A stretch of 64,000 bases of DNA from Ailurus styani (GCA_002007465.1 LNAC01000039.1:2175948-2239947), one strand, 5' to 3'. Positions 21,201-32,130 are shown, counted from the stretch's first letter. Program-made: numbers and translations. Notes: generated by a model from the sequence alone, not told the origin.

Positions 21201-24200
21201 TTCATAATTGGAAAAACAGTAATGATAGTAAAAGTTAACAAAGCACAATAAAAAAGCGTATGACAGAGACTGTTAAAAAAAAGTTTGGAAGGGGGGCACC
21301 TGGGTGGCTCAGGTGGTTGGTTACCACATCTGCCTTTGGCTCTGGTCATGATCTCATGTCCTGGCTCAGCAGGGAGTCTGCTTCTCCCTCTGCCCCTCCC
21401 CTCCTCATGCACGCAATCTCTCTCTCTCTGTCCCTCTGTCTCCAGTGAGTAAATAAAACCTTAAAAAAAAAAAAAAAGGCTTGGAAGACACAGACATATG
21501 AGGCATCGGCAGACATAATCTCACTCTTAGTGTCTAGAGAACAAATGTTCCGGGGAAGTTAGACACACTTCTGGAGGTGGCTTTGAAGCTTGTTTCATGT
21601 TTCACAACACCCCTGGGGTCAGAGGGCTTGAGCTACATCCTTCTGGGACAGGGGAGGGTGTGAGCTGTTGGCCGTGGATCCGGGTCAACACCGAGGCTTT
21701 CTTCAGAGACCTTGCTCTCTGGGATCCTACAGGCTGTCAGGGCTAAACAGACAGGAGGAGGGGGCTCTCCCCAGTGCTGGCCTCGACTGCCCAGTCCCAA
21801 GGTCCACGGTCTGTGGTGGCACCTGACCCGCCAGGTTCGGCGTGTCAGTCATGGCTCTGTGAGCTGTGGGAAATCAGGCGCTCCAGACGTGCCTCTGGAG
21901 ATCAGGCTCTTCTTGTCCCATAATTGCTTTTTCCCGCTTGTAGCCCTGCCCCCTCTCCTCAGCCACAGTGTTCCGAAGACAAGACCTGCTCTGGGCGCAC
22001 CACGCCTCTGTGCCAGGGCCTCATTTACAAACGCCACAAGTCTATTTTCCCCCCGCTCTGCTTTGAGATACTGTTAACTACAGTCTAATTGCTGCTGCTT
22101 CCTTCTGCCTTGGGTGTTCTGTTGTCTCGGCTGCCTTCCAGATTTCTCCTGAGGGTCAGCAGAGGAAGGGGCCAGTGTTAACACTCCACTGCCTTGTTAC
22201 TAGGAGGACTGTAGCCATAGTAACTGCAGCTAAGGGGAGATTTGAAATGTAGATATTTGGAACAGCCCCTAATCCCAGCCAGTGTTGCTTTGTGTCTGCT
22301 GCGCTGTCTCCCAGAGGAGCAAGGACAGGCCCTTGCAGGGAATAAAGGACACCTCCCCTTCCAAGGCCCGCCGCACGGGGCCGTGCCTGGCCGGTGGCCC
22401 TGAAGGGTCAGGTGGGTTTGTGGTGCTGCGGCTCTGACCCCGCTGCCCTGCTCGCAGCAGAGCTTTTCTGTAAGTGGGGAGCCGGGAGCCGGGTGGCGCT
22501 GGAGGGGCTGGGTCCCTGCCCACTTACACAAAGGGACTGAAGCTTCCTAAACTCCCTGGGATTGACTGGCTAAAGGAGAAAACTTCCTTCCCTGCTCTCT
22601 GCCTTAGAAGTAAGCTCCCAGAGGGCTCCCAGTGCTGGTCAGCCGCACACAGATATGACACACAGCAAACCTGAAGGGATACACAAGGAGGGTTGCCGTT
22701 TGCTCTGTGTATCCTTTATGCCTTTTATATTTTGTATCACATGCATGTTACTTATTAAAAAGGGAATTTTAATGAAATAAAGTCATGCTGAAAAACGTAA
22801 AGGCATTCAAAATGTTCTCAAACCTTGTATTTCTGGACATTGAATTTTATTTTTATTTATTATTTTTTTTAGAGTGTGTGTGAGACAGAGAATACAAGCA
22901 GGGTGAGGAGCAGAGGGAGAAGCAGAGTCCTTGCTGAACAGGGAGCCCAGTGTGCCAGGATCAGGCAGGCACTTAACTGAGCCACCCAGGCGCCCTGGAC
23001 ATTGATTTTAAATGTCCACACAGTTGGGCCAAATGGTCATTTTTTGTTTTTTGTTTTTGATTGAACTCATGAGAACTGTAGGAGGACAGACCCCCTAGAT
23101 GATGCCTGGGTCAGCCTATCCTTCAGACCCAGGGGAAAAGCAGTCTTCGTGCTTCCTTGTAGTTTGAGCCTTTTTGCCTCTCGGCCCAGAGGAGAGAAGG
23201 CTAATGGTTTATAACGAGCTGCTATGTAACTGCTCTAGGCTGCCTGGGTTGATGAGTATGGCATGGTGGCAGACATGCGTATTCCCATGTTGTGGACGGA
23301 ATACTGGGCCCTTGAATGGGCGGGAGAAGAAATTTGAGCTTGCCTGGGAAAGGTAAAGATGTTTTTGACAGCATGAATTTAGGAGAGCATTAATCAGAAA
23401 ATAAAAGTGGCACCATACTCCTTAAACAGAAACCCTCCAGTCGGCTCTTAAATAGCCACGTGTGCCCACTTAAGAGTCCAAGACCCACACATGGGGTTGC
23501 TGCCCGACTCCTTGGAAGCAGTGGTGAGTGGTCTGAAATGGCCCCAGTCATTCCTGGCTTGTGTTCTAGTAGAAGCAGTTTCGTTTAGCTCTTTCCTGAG
23601 TCACTGGGCAGATCCTGGAATCCTGACCTGCCAAAACCAAGCGCCCACCGTGGGCTATCCCTGGCAACACTGCTGTGGCTGCCCTAGGACGTTGCCCGGG
23701 ACTCCTCAGCCCAAGGTTCCCATCTGGCAAGAATGGGTTTGACCTCAGCTCTTTGTACCCACTGAGTCAGCATCCAACTTGATCCTTTTTGTGACATTCT
23801 GTCTTTGTGAACTGAGTCCTATCTTCTTTTTTTTTAAAGATTTTATTTATTTATTTCACAGCGGGAGAGAGATCACAAGGAGGCAGAGAGGCAGGCAGAG
23901 AGAGAGGGGGAAGCAGGCTCTCTGCTGAGCAGAGAGCCCGATGCGGGCCTCGATCCCAGGACCCTGAGATCATGACCTGAGCCGAAAGCAGAGGCTTTAA
24001 CCCACTGAGCCACCCAGGCGCCCGAGTCCTATCTTCTTGATGGTGCGGCATCACTGGGGCTAATCAGTACTAGAAAAGAATTTTACCATTTTACCATTTC
24101 TCTAAGAGATACAGTTGAATGTTACTCCACAGTGACTAATTTTCAACAGATTGCCCCACCCCTGGTTACGTAGCTCATCTGGGTCAAAATCAATGAAAAG

Positions 24201-24929
24201 TTACACTGGAAATGGTTTTCTCAGTGCTGGCAATAATTACTATGCACATACTATCTACGATTGTGCCCCACTTTCTTTATCTCTTGTCACTGTTACCAAA
24301 ACAAATCCCTCCGTGTGTTCTCTTCAGTCATCCAGTAGAGAAGAGTGTTTGAGCCACTCCACACCAGAGCTGCCATAAGCAGCCAGCTGTCTAGGTCTGA
24401 TGGAAGGACATGATGGCCAGGGCACGTGTTTTGGAGCATCCTCTGAGTGAGGCCCTTTCACCTGGAGGCACCAGGGATAAGAAACGGCTTCAGAGGAATC
24501 ACTGCCTTTCTCACGTGCCCCTCTGGGTAATGAGAGTCCCCAGATAAAAAACTCAAACCAAGGATGTCTGCAGGGCACCTGGCTTGCTCAGTCAGTGGAG
24601 CATGCAACTCTTGATCTCAGGGCCATGAGTTCGAGCCCCATGTTGGGTGTAAAGATTACTAAAAAAATAAATAAACTTAGAAAAAGATATTTGCATTGGC
24701 CTGCGTTTCCCAAAATGCAATGAAGGCTGAATTTTCTTTTAATTTACAGGTGAAAGTGGGAGATACATTGGATCTTCTAATTGGAGAGGATAAAGAAGCA
24801 GAAACAGAGACAGTGATGAGGGTTCTCCTGAAAAAAGTGTTGGAGGAGAAAACGCAAAGTGAAAAGTACAGAGTGGTGTTACGCCGGTGGAAAAAGTTAA
24901 AGTTGCCTAAAAAGAGTGTGTCTAAATAA
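17747..24929 (+). CDS. MTRES1: MTRES1 (C6orf203), mitochondrial transcription rescue factor 1; three coding exons
   Basis: Coding join 17747-18213, 20333-20405, 24750-24929 gives 239 aa; human is about 240 (recalled). All junctions are GT-AG and keep frame. Residues 1-85 are basic and hydrophobic without acidic clusters, as in a mitochondrial targeting sequence (key words SVLRKPDAWIGLWG and PLSVRLKSN). Residues 99-124 are strongly acidic. Residues about 140-205 form an S4-type RNA-binding domain (LKTGLDVGRNKVEDAFYKGE, then VGDTLDLLI), and the C-terminus is lysine-rich. Family knowledge: the human protein binds mitochondrial RNA, sustains mitochondrial transcription under stress and takes part in ribosome-associated quality control in the organelle. 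The start ATG has a strong context (CACCATGG) and lies 12 nt into the exon. The gene converges with BEND3. I recognise the product with high confidence. Confidence 0.96.
18745..19325 (+). mobile_element. carnivore L1 3' fragment, split by SINE
   Basis: Typical L1 3' end: 'TAGTGGATGGAACTAGAGGG', 'GAAGTAAGTCAGAGAAAGAC', 'CCATATGATTTCCCTCATAT', later 'CCATGAGAGACTCTTAACTC' and 'GGGTTGCTGGAGAGGAGG'. Relatively undiverged, hence fairly recent. Confidence 0.85.
18895..19093 (+). mobile_element. SINEC inside L1
   Basis: 'GGGTGCCTGGGTGGCTCAG' to the A-rich tail. Perfect 13-bp target-site duplication 'CAAAAACAGGGAG' at 18882-18894 and 19094-19106. Confidence 0.95.
20333..20405 (+). CDS. MTRES1: MTRES1 second coding exon (S4 domain core)
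   Basis: 73 nt; acceptor TTTTTTTTAAAG ends at 20332 and donor ACG|GTGAGC starts at 20406. With the two carried-over bases it encodes 25 residues, including KVEDAFYKGELRLNGEKLWK. This is the helix-turn-strand part of the S4 fold. The short length explains why it does not stand out as an open frame. Confidence 0.93.
20940..21065. repeat. AT-rich low-complexity (TATATA/TGTATA)
   Basis: Alternating purine-pyrimidine stretch of TATA, TGTG and ATATAAAT units. Confidence 0.85.
21293..21476 (+). mobile_element. SINEC, shortened middle
   Basis: 'GGGGCACCTGGGTGGCTCAG' to the A-run. The segment between 'CATGATCTCATGTCC' and 'GGCTCAGCAGGGAGTC' is shortened. Target-site duplication 'TTTGGAAG' / 'CTTGGAAG'-like. 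Confidence 0.88.
22848..22995 (-). mobile_element. SINEC, internally deleted
   Basis: Reverse tail 'TATTTATTATTTTTTTTAG', head 'TGAGCCACCCAGGCGCCC'. Flanking duplication 'TGGACATTGAATTTT' / 'TGGACATTGATTTT'. Confidence 0.85.
23829..24023 (-). mobile_element. SINEC, young subtype
   Basis: Full length, with a perfect 15-bp target-site duplication 'GAGTCCTATCTTCTT' at 23814-23828 and 24024-24038. Confidence 0.95.
24573..24680 (+). mobile_element. short tRNA-like SINE next to MTRES1 last exon
   Basis: 'GGGCACCTGGCTTGCTCAG', 'GAGTTCGAGCCCCATGTTGG', 'GTGTAAAGATTACTAAAAAA'. Its A-rich tail ends about 70 bp before the acceptor at 24749. Confidence 0.8.
24750..24929 (+). CDS. MTRES1: MTRES1 last coding exon
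   Basis: Acceptor TTCTTTTAATTTACAG ends at 24749. Encodes the last 59 residues (from VKVGDTLDLL to KKSVSK) and the TAA stop at 24927-24929. It includes the end of the S4 domain and a lysine/arginine-rich tail (RRWKKLKLPKK) suited to RNA contact. Confidence 0.95.
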   Translation: MKVGDTLDLLIGEDKEAETETVMRVLLKKVLEEKTQSEKYRVVLRRWKKLKLPKKSVSK

Positions 24930-25280
24930 ATGGATTGCTTTTTATTGATAAAACTGCTTTCTAATGATGGGGGGAAGGGCCAGCTTCAAAAGAGGACATT
25001 TTTATTAAAATAAAGTTATCTTACCTTTAGTAGAATCTGCTGAGCTATTTTATGGAAATCGGGATCCACAGCTTGGAGACACTGCCCGTCACCTGGATTC
25101 CTCTCCAGGGCTTGATTTGTGCTCGTTTTGACTTCATTTTGGCCTCATGAGCTTGAATGAGATGTGTGCTGAATGAACTAACTCCAGAAAGGGTTTTAAT
25201 ACCGAGCCTGCTGTTTCCCACAGTAACTACTACCTCTGGAGTCTATGTAAAATAAACTGGCCTTGTTGTTCGTGCTTTCG
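24930..25280 (+). other. MTRES1: MTRES1 3' UTR and polyadenylation region
   Basis: Two AATAAA hexamers lie at 25009-25014 and 25251-25256. The first would give a very short 3' UTR of about 100 nt. The second is followed by a GT-rich stretch (CTTGTTGTTCGTGCTTTCG), the usual downstream element, and so looks like the stronger site. The exact cleavage point is inferred. Confidence 0.6.
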
Positions 25281-25521
25281 TTTCAGTTTTATCGCTGTTG
25301 ACCAGCTTCCCTGGGTTCAGGCTTCTTCCGGCAAAACCAAGTAAAGTCAAGGTCACCCTTCATATCCATTGGGAGACCCCTTTCTCCACCAGCCCTTCTG
25401 AATTACCGATTTGTGGGCTTTAGTTCCCTTCACTTTGTCTTCAGAAGTGGGATTAGTGAAGTTGTTCCAACTCACTGCAAATGGGCTGGTTAGGGCCCAT
25501 TTAAAATTAATTGTTTAGGGC

Positions 25522-25690
25522 AGGGGTTGATAAACTGAGGGGGCCAGAAGCCTTTTGTATGGCATTCAAGAATGGTTTTTACATTTTTAAAGCATTGTTA
25601 AAAGAAGGAAGGAATATATGACAGAGGCCTTAGGTAGCCCACAAAACCTAAAATATTTACTATCTGACCTTTTACAGAAAAAAAAAAAAT
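25522..25690 (-). mobile_element. hAT-Charlie-type non-autonomous DNA transposon relic
   Basis: The end 'AAACCTAAAATATTTACTAT' with 'CTGACCTTTTACAGAAAA' and the start 'AGGGGTTGATAAACTGAG' match a common eutherian hAT element with CAGGGGT.GGCAAACT termini. The family name is not certain; the orientation is nominal. Confidence 0.65.
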
Positions 25691-26509
25691 AGGATGACCC
25701 CCACCCCAGCTTAGGGCAATAAGCTGAGAGTTTAATTTTCAGGTGAAAGTAGATTTTAGTAGTAGGGTTTAAGGGAAACACAGATTTTATCAGTGAAGAG
25801 AACAAAGGGAGACCAATTATTCTAATTCTCAAGAAAGTGTTATAAAAAGGAGAAAGCCTAAAAAAATACAGTATGAGAAGGGACACATACATAATATATA
25901 TGATCTAAGTAAAGGACATCTGGAGGAATAAATTGGTTTGTAGACTCCCAGGAACAGTTTCCTAGCTCTAGAAGGGTCAGCTCACACAGAGACCTATTAG
26001 ATGGTGTCATGGAAAAAAGACTGAATGTGTCTGGGTCCTTTTATTTGCCCTCCAGGAATTCTTGAGAATTCAGGTTAACTGACAGTGAAGGGAGAGTTCT
26101 GTGGCCCAAAGCAGGGGGATGTCTGGGCCCATGAGTCTGGACGCCTTTAACGCTGGATTTTAGAAGACTCCAAAAAATCAATTTTTATTTGAAAGCTTAA
26201 GTAAGCTCGCAGGAAGAAAGACTACATACTGTGCAGAGCAACAGAGGGAATATTTCTATTTTACCACTTGTTAATTGGGCTTTACTGAGTTATCAGTAAA
26301 AGCAATGTTTAACAGGAGTTAGTTATGAATTATAATTTAGGAGACTAATGTCTTTACTTTTTCTCATTTCCTTTACCTCTGTCCCTGTCTCACTCCCTCT
26401 CTCTTCCTCCCTCCCAGTCTTGGCTTCTCTTTGGAAAGTTGTAGAAGGACTAAGAAGTCTTGTGTGGTGAGTGGCAGCATGACCTTGGGATGTGTCAGGG
26501 GTCCTGATT

Positions 26510-26650
26510 TTTAGGCTCAAGTCTTGCCATTAGTAAGTTGGGTTACCTTGTTTACAGTTTGACCTCAGTCTCCCTGGGCTTCTGCTTCCTCATTGGTCAA
26601 ATGGGGATCAGGATGCTAATTGCCTTACCTTGTCATGTGTTCAAAGGAAG
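26510..26650 (+). mobile_element. MIR
   Basis: 'GTCTTGCCATTAGTAAGTTG', 'GCTTCTGCTTCCTCATTGGT', 'CAAATGGGGATCAGGATGCT' follow the MIR order, diverged. Confidence 0.6.
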
Positions 26651-27067
26651 GAGAAAATCAAAATATGTTGTATGAGGTAAGAGGAGTTGTTGCTAGCTAG
26701 GAAGCAGGAAAAGCCACTTGAAAGGCTTTTTGAAGCTGTTGGTAATTAGTACCTCACCTAGCTGCTGGCAGTGTTTGGTGGCTCACAGCAGACCTCTGTT
26801 TTAAAAAATCAAACTAAAAAAAAGCATCTGATGGAGAATGTTGGTTTGGCAACGCCACGTGGCAAAAACAGCTCTCATAGTTGTCTGCAGTACAAGGGAC
26901 TTGGAACATGGTTACGAAATAGCAGAAACAAAAGCAATTTGTAAAGATTTACAGAACTCTCGAAACTCATGGCTTGACCCAAATGACCACTGCTTTATGA
27001 TGCCACTGTGGCGAGGCCTCCTCAGTGAAAATTATAGAAAACTGGAAAAGATTAAAGATGTATATGT

Positions 27068-27275
27068 TTCTAATGCAGTGGTTCTCAACCAGGGGTGATT
27101 TCACATTTGGCAATGTCTAGAGACATCTTGGATGTCACAACCAGAGGGGAGCGGTTAGGGGCATCGAGTGGATAGGGACCAGTGATGCCTCTACACCTCC
27201 TTCAGTGTGCAGGGTGCCCCACAACAAAGTTACTGGACCCCAGATGAGAGTAGGGATGAAGTTGAGACCTGCTCT
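27068..27275 (+). mobile_element. MER20 (hAT-Charlie) DNA transposon
   Basis: 'GCAGTGGTTCTCAACCAGGG', 'ACATTTGGCAATGTCTAGAG', 'CCCACAACAAAGTTACTGGA' and 'GAAGTTGAGACCTGCTCT' follow the MER20 consensus (recalled) from end to end, with a short deletion near the start. Confidence 0.82.
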
Positions 27276-28461
27276 AATGGGATGGCAAGATTTTTTTTTA
27301 AGGTCTGACTACTTTGGTAGAGGCTGATCCAGCCCTTTTACCAGTAATGATGGTTAATTCTTTCAAAGAAATAGCTTCCCTCTAGGAAATATGATGCTAA
27401 TTGCCTTTCTCTGCCCAATAGCATTTACTGTCTCCCGGAAAATTATATAGATGGCTAGGCAATCTTTTCATTATCTTTTTAACATTTTGTAGAGAAAAGT
27501 AGACATTCGGGGGATATTTCTTAAGTCATAGTTTATTTGGTCAATGATGACTGGGGAGATGGAAACATAACTAGCGTTTTCTAAGAAGCTAAAAAGAAAG
27601 ATTTCGGTTGGGGTGGTAGTGTACATTTGTGAACCTTCTCAAGGGCGCACTGTATATCCGGCGAGTAAAATGACACTCAAGCTCTGCCTTATCTTGGTCA
27701 CATACATTTTGGCTTTCAAAAAGGTACTGCCAGATTATCAGTTATTACTGTCAGATTACTGAAAATCTCCAGGGGGTAGTGTAGGAAATTAGAAACTCTG
27801 TGGAACAGACTCTGGAGAGCAGAAAGGGCATCTCCCAAACTGCTTTCAGCAAATCACATAGGAAGCTTGAAGTCACCCAATAGTATTCTCACCTTGGAAA
27901 GTGCAATCACCCAAAATCAGTATTTTTCCCTTGGAAGAGTCATTTCTTAAACATCTACCAGCACATCACTGGGCGGGACTGCGGATACATGTAAGTTTTC
28001 CCCTGAGAAGTGCCCTAGCACTGTGGACATAGCCTCCTCCAGCCCCAGCGTCAGCCGGCCTGCTTACCTTTGCTAGTCTAATCTAGGTGTAAAGAGATGC
28101 AGTTACTTTTACAAGGCATTTTTCATAAATTCTCTTTTCCTGCACGGTTAAGGCCCCACGACCTGCTGCTTCTGCCTTTGGTAGCTGCTACTCCCTAATC
28201 TGTCCCTTAGACTTTCTCTGAAGGCCCTGAAGTTGGAGGCAGCTGTCTGAGACTGCTGTTTTCCCGTTCCTTGCAAAGCCCTGCATGTTGGCTTAAGGGG
28301 TTTTTGTTCATTATTAGTTCACAGATCAGGCATTATCAGAAGCAGGCTGGTGAAAGTAGGAATTTGCAAGGTCTGGAGGACATGGATCACGCACGATGCC
28401 CTTCTCAATTCTTCTGTAGAGATGTCAACTACCCAGTGGGCCTTCTATCCTGGGACTTTAC

Positions 28462-28645
28462 TTTTTCAGAGAGAGAGTGTGTGGGGGGTGTGTGTGGGAG
28501 TGGGGGGCAGAGGGAGAGGGTGAGAGAAAGACCCTTAAGCAGACTCCACACCCAGCATGAAGATTGGCTTGGGGCTCGATCTCACGACCCTGAGATCATA
28601 ACCTGAGCCAAAATCAAAGAGTCGACTGCACCACCCAGGTGCCTC
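28462..28645 (-). mobile_element. SINEC, older subtype
   Basis: Reverse-strand 'CGACCCTGAGATCATAACCT', head 'CACCACCCAGGTGCC'. The CT-rich part (GAGAGAGTGTGTG on this strand) is expanded. Flanked by 'TCCTGGGA' copies. Confidence 0.8.
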
Positions 28646-28879
28646 TCCTGGGATGGAATTCTCAAAGTTGGGGAGACCTTCCCCAAGGCAGATAAGTGAA
28701 ACCCCCCAAAACTGCAGTCAGGGTAGAACAGCAAGTGTCTAAAATGGGCAATTTCTGTTTGGAGGTCTGGGCTGGGTAATACCGATTTCTAGAGCCCCAC
28801 TCAGAGGGCTATCAGGTACTTCCTTCCCCATGCAATGCATAGAATTTTCTTTCAGATTGTAGAGGAGAGCCCTTACCTC

Positions 28880-29155
28880 TTAATTCTGAGACAGAATTTT
28901 GAATCGAAGCACCGCAACCAGCATTAACCCGAAGAGAAGCGCCCGTCGCCAGGGGTCTTGCATCAGCCAAAGCATAGGCCCCCTCGTGTCCTCGCTGCGC
29001 CCGAGCTGAGGAGCCCAGCCTTGCTCCATCTGTGGCAGCCTCAGCTGTCGACACTGAGCCGAGGAACCCAGCTCCTCAGTCCGCTTATTACCCACGTGCA
29101 GCTTGGAATTCGGTTTCAGGCAAGAGATGTTAGGTTTGGTGGTATTTACCACCAA
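28880..29155 (-). other. small unexplained open frame (91 codons) in a CpG-rich patch
   Basis: I do not recognise it. The reverse frame ends with a predicted hydrophobic segment (RRALLFGLMLVAVLRF) and stops at 28880. A consensus splice donor AGAG|GTAAGG follows at once (GT at 28876-28875). About ten CpGs fall within 200 bp, unlike the surrounding DNA. It could be an exon of an unannotated antisense RNA, a decayed retrocopy, or chance. Confidence 0.2.
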
Positions 29156-29504
29156 AGCCTTCTCTCCAAGGCATCTTAACTAGCAACTAATGAGTTGGGG
29201 ACTTGTTGGAGCCATGGAACAGTGCCCAGGAGATAATGGGCATTACAAATATTTTTGCAGAATGAACGAACTTCCTTTAGAGGCTGAGATGATTCGTACT
29301 GTTTCTCGTCTATTTCCTGCACTGAAAGATTTCTCAAGCCAAACACTCACTTGGGCAAATCCAGAAGCTCAGACTGGACAGTCAACACAACCCCAAGTTA
29401 AATGGCAGAAGCCCACTAGGCAGAAAGACGGAGAAGTTTACTGCACGCAGCCACGTAAGGGACAGCACTGAAACCTCAAGCACCGACTTCAGAATCAGCT
29501 CAGT

Positions 29505-29680
29505 CATCATTAGCAGCCCCCAGCTCTGCCAGCTGTAGGACCTTGACCAAATTACTCAACCTCTAGAAGCACCCCCATCTGGAAAATGGGGGCTAGAAAC
29601 AGGGTTCCTGTGAGGATTAAACGAAATAACATATGTCAAGTTCCCAGCACATTCCTAAGCCATTAGTGGGCTCAGAAAAA
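29505..29680 (+). mobile_element. MIR
   Basis: 'CAGCTCTGCCAGCTGTAGGA', 'CCATCTGGAAAATGGGGGCT', 'CTGTGAGGATTAAACGAAAT' are MIR landmarks in order. Confidence 0.8.
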
Positions 29681-30149
29681 GGGAGCGCTTACAAAAACCT
29701 GACCTCCCTGTAATTTAAGGACCCATCATCACTTCTGACTACACAGCTGCCACACTACTAGGAGCTTCTGGAAGGATGAGCTGTGGCGTGACATGCTTTC
29801 AATCTCTGTCAAGGCCACAGTTCGCCATCCAGACCACAAACGCCATTTAGAAGAACAAATGAATTCTTACTCCTTAAAATAAAATCAACGAACAGGCTTC
29901 CTCCTGCAGAAAGGCTCTGGCAAAAGCCGTTTGGCCAGAGCTCCGAGGCCATGCTGCGTAAGCATTTGTAAACCTGCATCTTCCCGCTGACCTGAAAAGC
30001 TACGATTTCGTTTATTGCTAGTTAAGAAGCAGTCAGTTTTATTTGAACACAACGGGAAACCATTTATTTCAGCTGAGATCTATTTCTAATAATCGGAAAA
30101 GTGCTAAGGCTTTACTTTTCTGGGATATACACAGCCTACCTTGTGAAGT

Positions 30150-30312
30150 CTCTAGTCAGTGGCTCTCGGAGCGTAGCCGTGGACCGGCAGGACCAGCATC
30201 ACCTGGCGACTTGGCAGAAATGCAAACTCTCAGGCCCCATCCAGACCTACTGAAGCCTACTCTGGGGCTAGGGCCCATTGGTCTGGCTTCACATGCCCTC
30301 TGGTGGTTCTGC
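30150..30312 (-). mobile_element. MER5A (hAT-Charlie) DNA transposon
   Basis: 'CAGTGGCTCTCGGAGCGTAG', 'ACCAGCATCACCTGGCGACT', 'CAGAAATGCAAACTCTCAGG' and 'CAGACCTACTGAAGCCTACT' match the reverse of MER5A (consensus recalled). The right end contains a CTCF-like core, listed separately. Confidence 0.8.
30294..30306 (-). promoter_or_regulatory. CTCF-like core motif
   Basis: Reverse strand reads CCACCAGAGGGCA, fitting the core CCASYAGRKGGCR at every position. Located in the right end of the MER5A copy. Binding is inferred only. Confidence 0.4.
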
Positions 30313-30944
30313 CCCTAGCGGATCCTAACAGAGGCTTAGCCAGATCCCCTTTGCCAGAGCACCCATTCGCTCCCTGCCGAGGGCCAGCTAACCACTCACA
30401 GCAGCCCTTCTGAAGCTCGGCCCTTGGCGGCCTTGCCAGGAGAGCTGCCCTTTTCAAACCTGGGGAAGACCTCTGACAAGGACCAACCAGCCCCGCTGCC
30501 TCACCTGGGATCAATCCTGCCAAACGCTTTCCAGAACGGGGCCGAAGCTGGACGGCAGCGGAGACCCGCACGCTAGCTCCCAGCCTTTCCTGGCCCGTGC
30601 TGCGTCCCTCCTAACCCCTTCTCCGGAGCATAAGCCCACCACCGTCCTCACGGAATGTCTCAGGCTCTGCCCCAAGGGAATCCGATCCACAGCAGTTACT
30701 TTCACAAACTTTTCCCAGATTGCTCACTGTTCCCAGAACACGGCTCTCCACAATCGCCAGTGGTTTCACACCCGCACGTCAGTTCTGAAACCAGCACACC
30801 TGTTTCCAAGATCAGACAAACTGGGGCTTAGAGGATGTGGGTGATCAAGGACACCAGATACTTGCGCTTGTTTTCAGATCGGAATCTTTGTGCGCTGTGG
30901 CCCAGAGGCTGTTCAGCAGCCGGGCTGGTGCACTGTTGCAGAAA

Positions 30945-31110
30945 CCGACAAATGGGTTTAAACCTGACCCCGAGATTCGCCAGTTTCCCAAACTTGGGCA
31001 AGAAACCTACTTCTCTCTGCTTCCTCACCACAAAACAAATCATAGTTCCCAAGACACTTGAGTTTTTAGGAGAATTAAATGAGATAGTAAATGCACCCCT
31101 CAGGGCCATA
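30945..31110 (+). mobile_element. MIR
   Basis: 'GATTCGCCAGTTTCCCAAAC', 'TTGGGCAAGAAACCTACTTC', 'GGAGAATTAAATGAGATAGT' fit the MIR order. Confidence 0.6.
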
Positions 31111-31814
31111 CCATACCTTTCTTAATAGGCACAATTCTGGAACTTACCTCGAGGGGTTTTTGAGACAATCATAAGGTAGAGTGCTCAGCAGTGTGGCTGG
31201 CACGTGGTGCGTACTCAGTGAACGTGAGGTGCCATTACAGCGAGTAGGCAAGGAGTGTTCGTGCCTTTCTCACCACTGGCTGTGGGGGGCCAGGGGGGCA
31301 GTTACGTTTCTGTAGAAGCTCCCTCAAAGTGCCCATTGCACGTGACCATTCCAGTGATCATGATAATTAACTTAGCATGTGGTTCTTCGAGAACTAGATT
31401 TTATAAGTAAGCTCACAGATACTGAAATTCTGTGAGTTTTCTTTTGGGTAGAAAACAAACATACCCAGAGCCAGAATTAAAAGAATTTAGTCTTCCTTCA
31501 GGTCTTGCTTAAACTTGTTACTCCAGCCCCTGACGGGCCCATACCTGCTGATGAGGCTCACACACACAGAAGTGTCAGGATTCACAACCGAGCAGAGTCA
31601 CTGGGAAAAGTATTCCAATCACAAGCCGCAAGTTTCTATCTTTGTGACCCTTGGCCAAAAACGTTCCTCTGATGGCTTGAGATAATGTTTTTACTATGAA
31701 TAAGAAATAACTTAGAATTAGCCAAAGAGAAGTAAGAAAAAACATGCATCCTCTTGTTATCAGTTAATAATAGGTTAGCTTTGAGGAACTAAATCCCATT
31801 TGCTCCAAAGTGAG

Positions 31815-31848
31815 GGGGGAAAAAAGGCGGGGGTGGGGGTGGGGGTGT
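31815..31848 (+). repeat. G-rich tract with G-quadruplex potential
   Basis: Several GGGGG runs separated by one to six bases (GGCGGGGGTGGGGGTGGGGG). Left flank of a single-N join at 31890. Confidence 0.75.
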
Positions 31849-31889
31849 GTGAAATGAAGCTCTGCCGGCTTGGTCGCAGGGCTGGGCTG

Positions 31890-31890
31890 N
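31890..31890. other. single-N assembly join with duplicated flanks
   Basis: Sequence ending at 31889 ('GGTCGCAGGGCTGGGCTG') occurs again ending at 31951, with the same upstream 'GTGTGTGAAATGAAGCTCTG'. Roughly 52-60 bp is repeated across the N. Confidence 0.8.
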
Positions 31891-32130
31891 GGGGGGGGGG
31901 GTGGGGGTGTGTGAAATGAAGCTCTGCCGGCTTGGTCGCAGGGCTGGGCTGGCCCCTGACCAGGAAAGGTATGAAAAGGTCAAATGCACCTCCCACTATG
32001 TGGCCAGGAAGTGGTTTGTGTAGAAAAGGGCTAGGATTTATTTGGCGACTTTTCAGTCATTCAGCTGTAGCCAACTGAAATCCTGTGAACTGTGCCCCAG
32101 ACACCCCGGGGCGGGGGGGGGGGGGGGGGG

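Larger units (their letters stand above)
20406..24749 (+). other. MTRES1 intron 3
   Basis: GTGAGC to TTTTCTTTTAATTTACAG. Holds an AT/GT-rich low-complexity stretch (20940-21065), an L1-like 3' relic near 21100-21230, and SINEs at 21293, 22848, 23829 and 24573. The segment 21480-22700 is GC-richer (22.3-22.5 kb has several CpGs) but shows no exon I can support. The reading frames there on both strands have no family resemblance. Confidence 0.8.

Noticed and set aside
24573..24680. tRNA gene
   Set aside because: The tRNA-like head belongs to a SINE with A-rich tail; no intact cloverleaf. The same applies to all SINEC heads.
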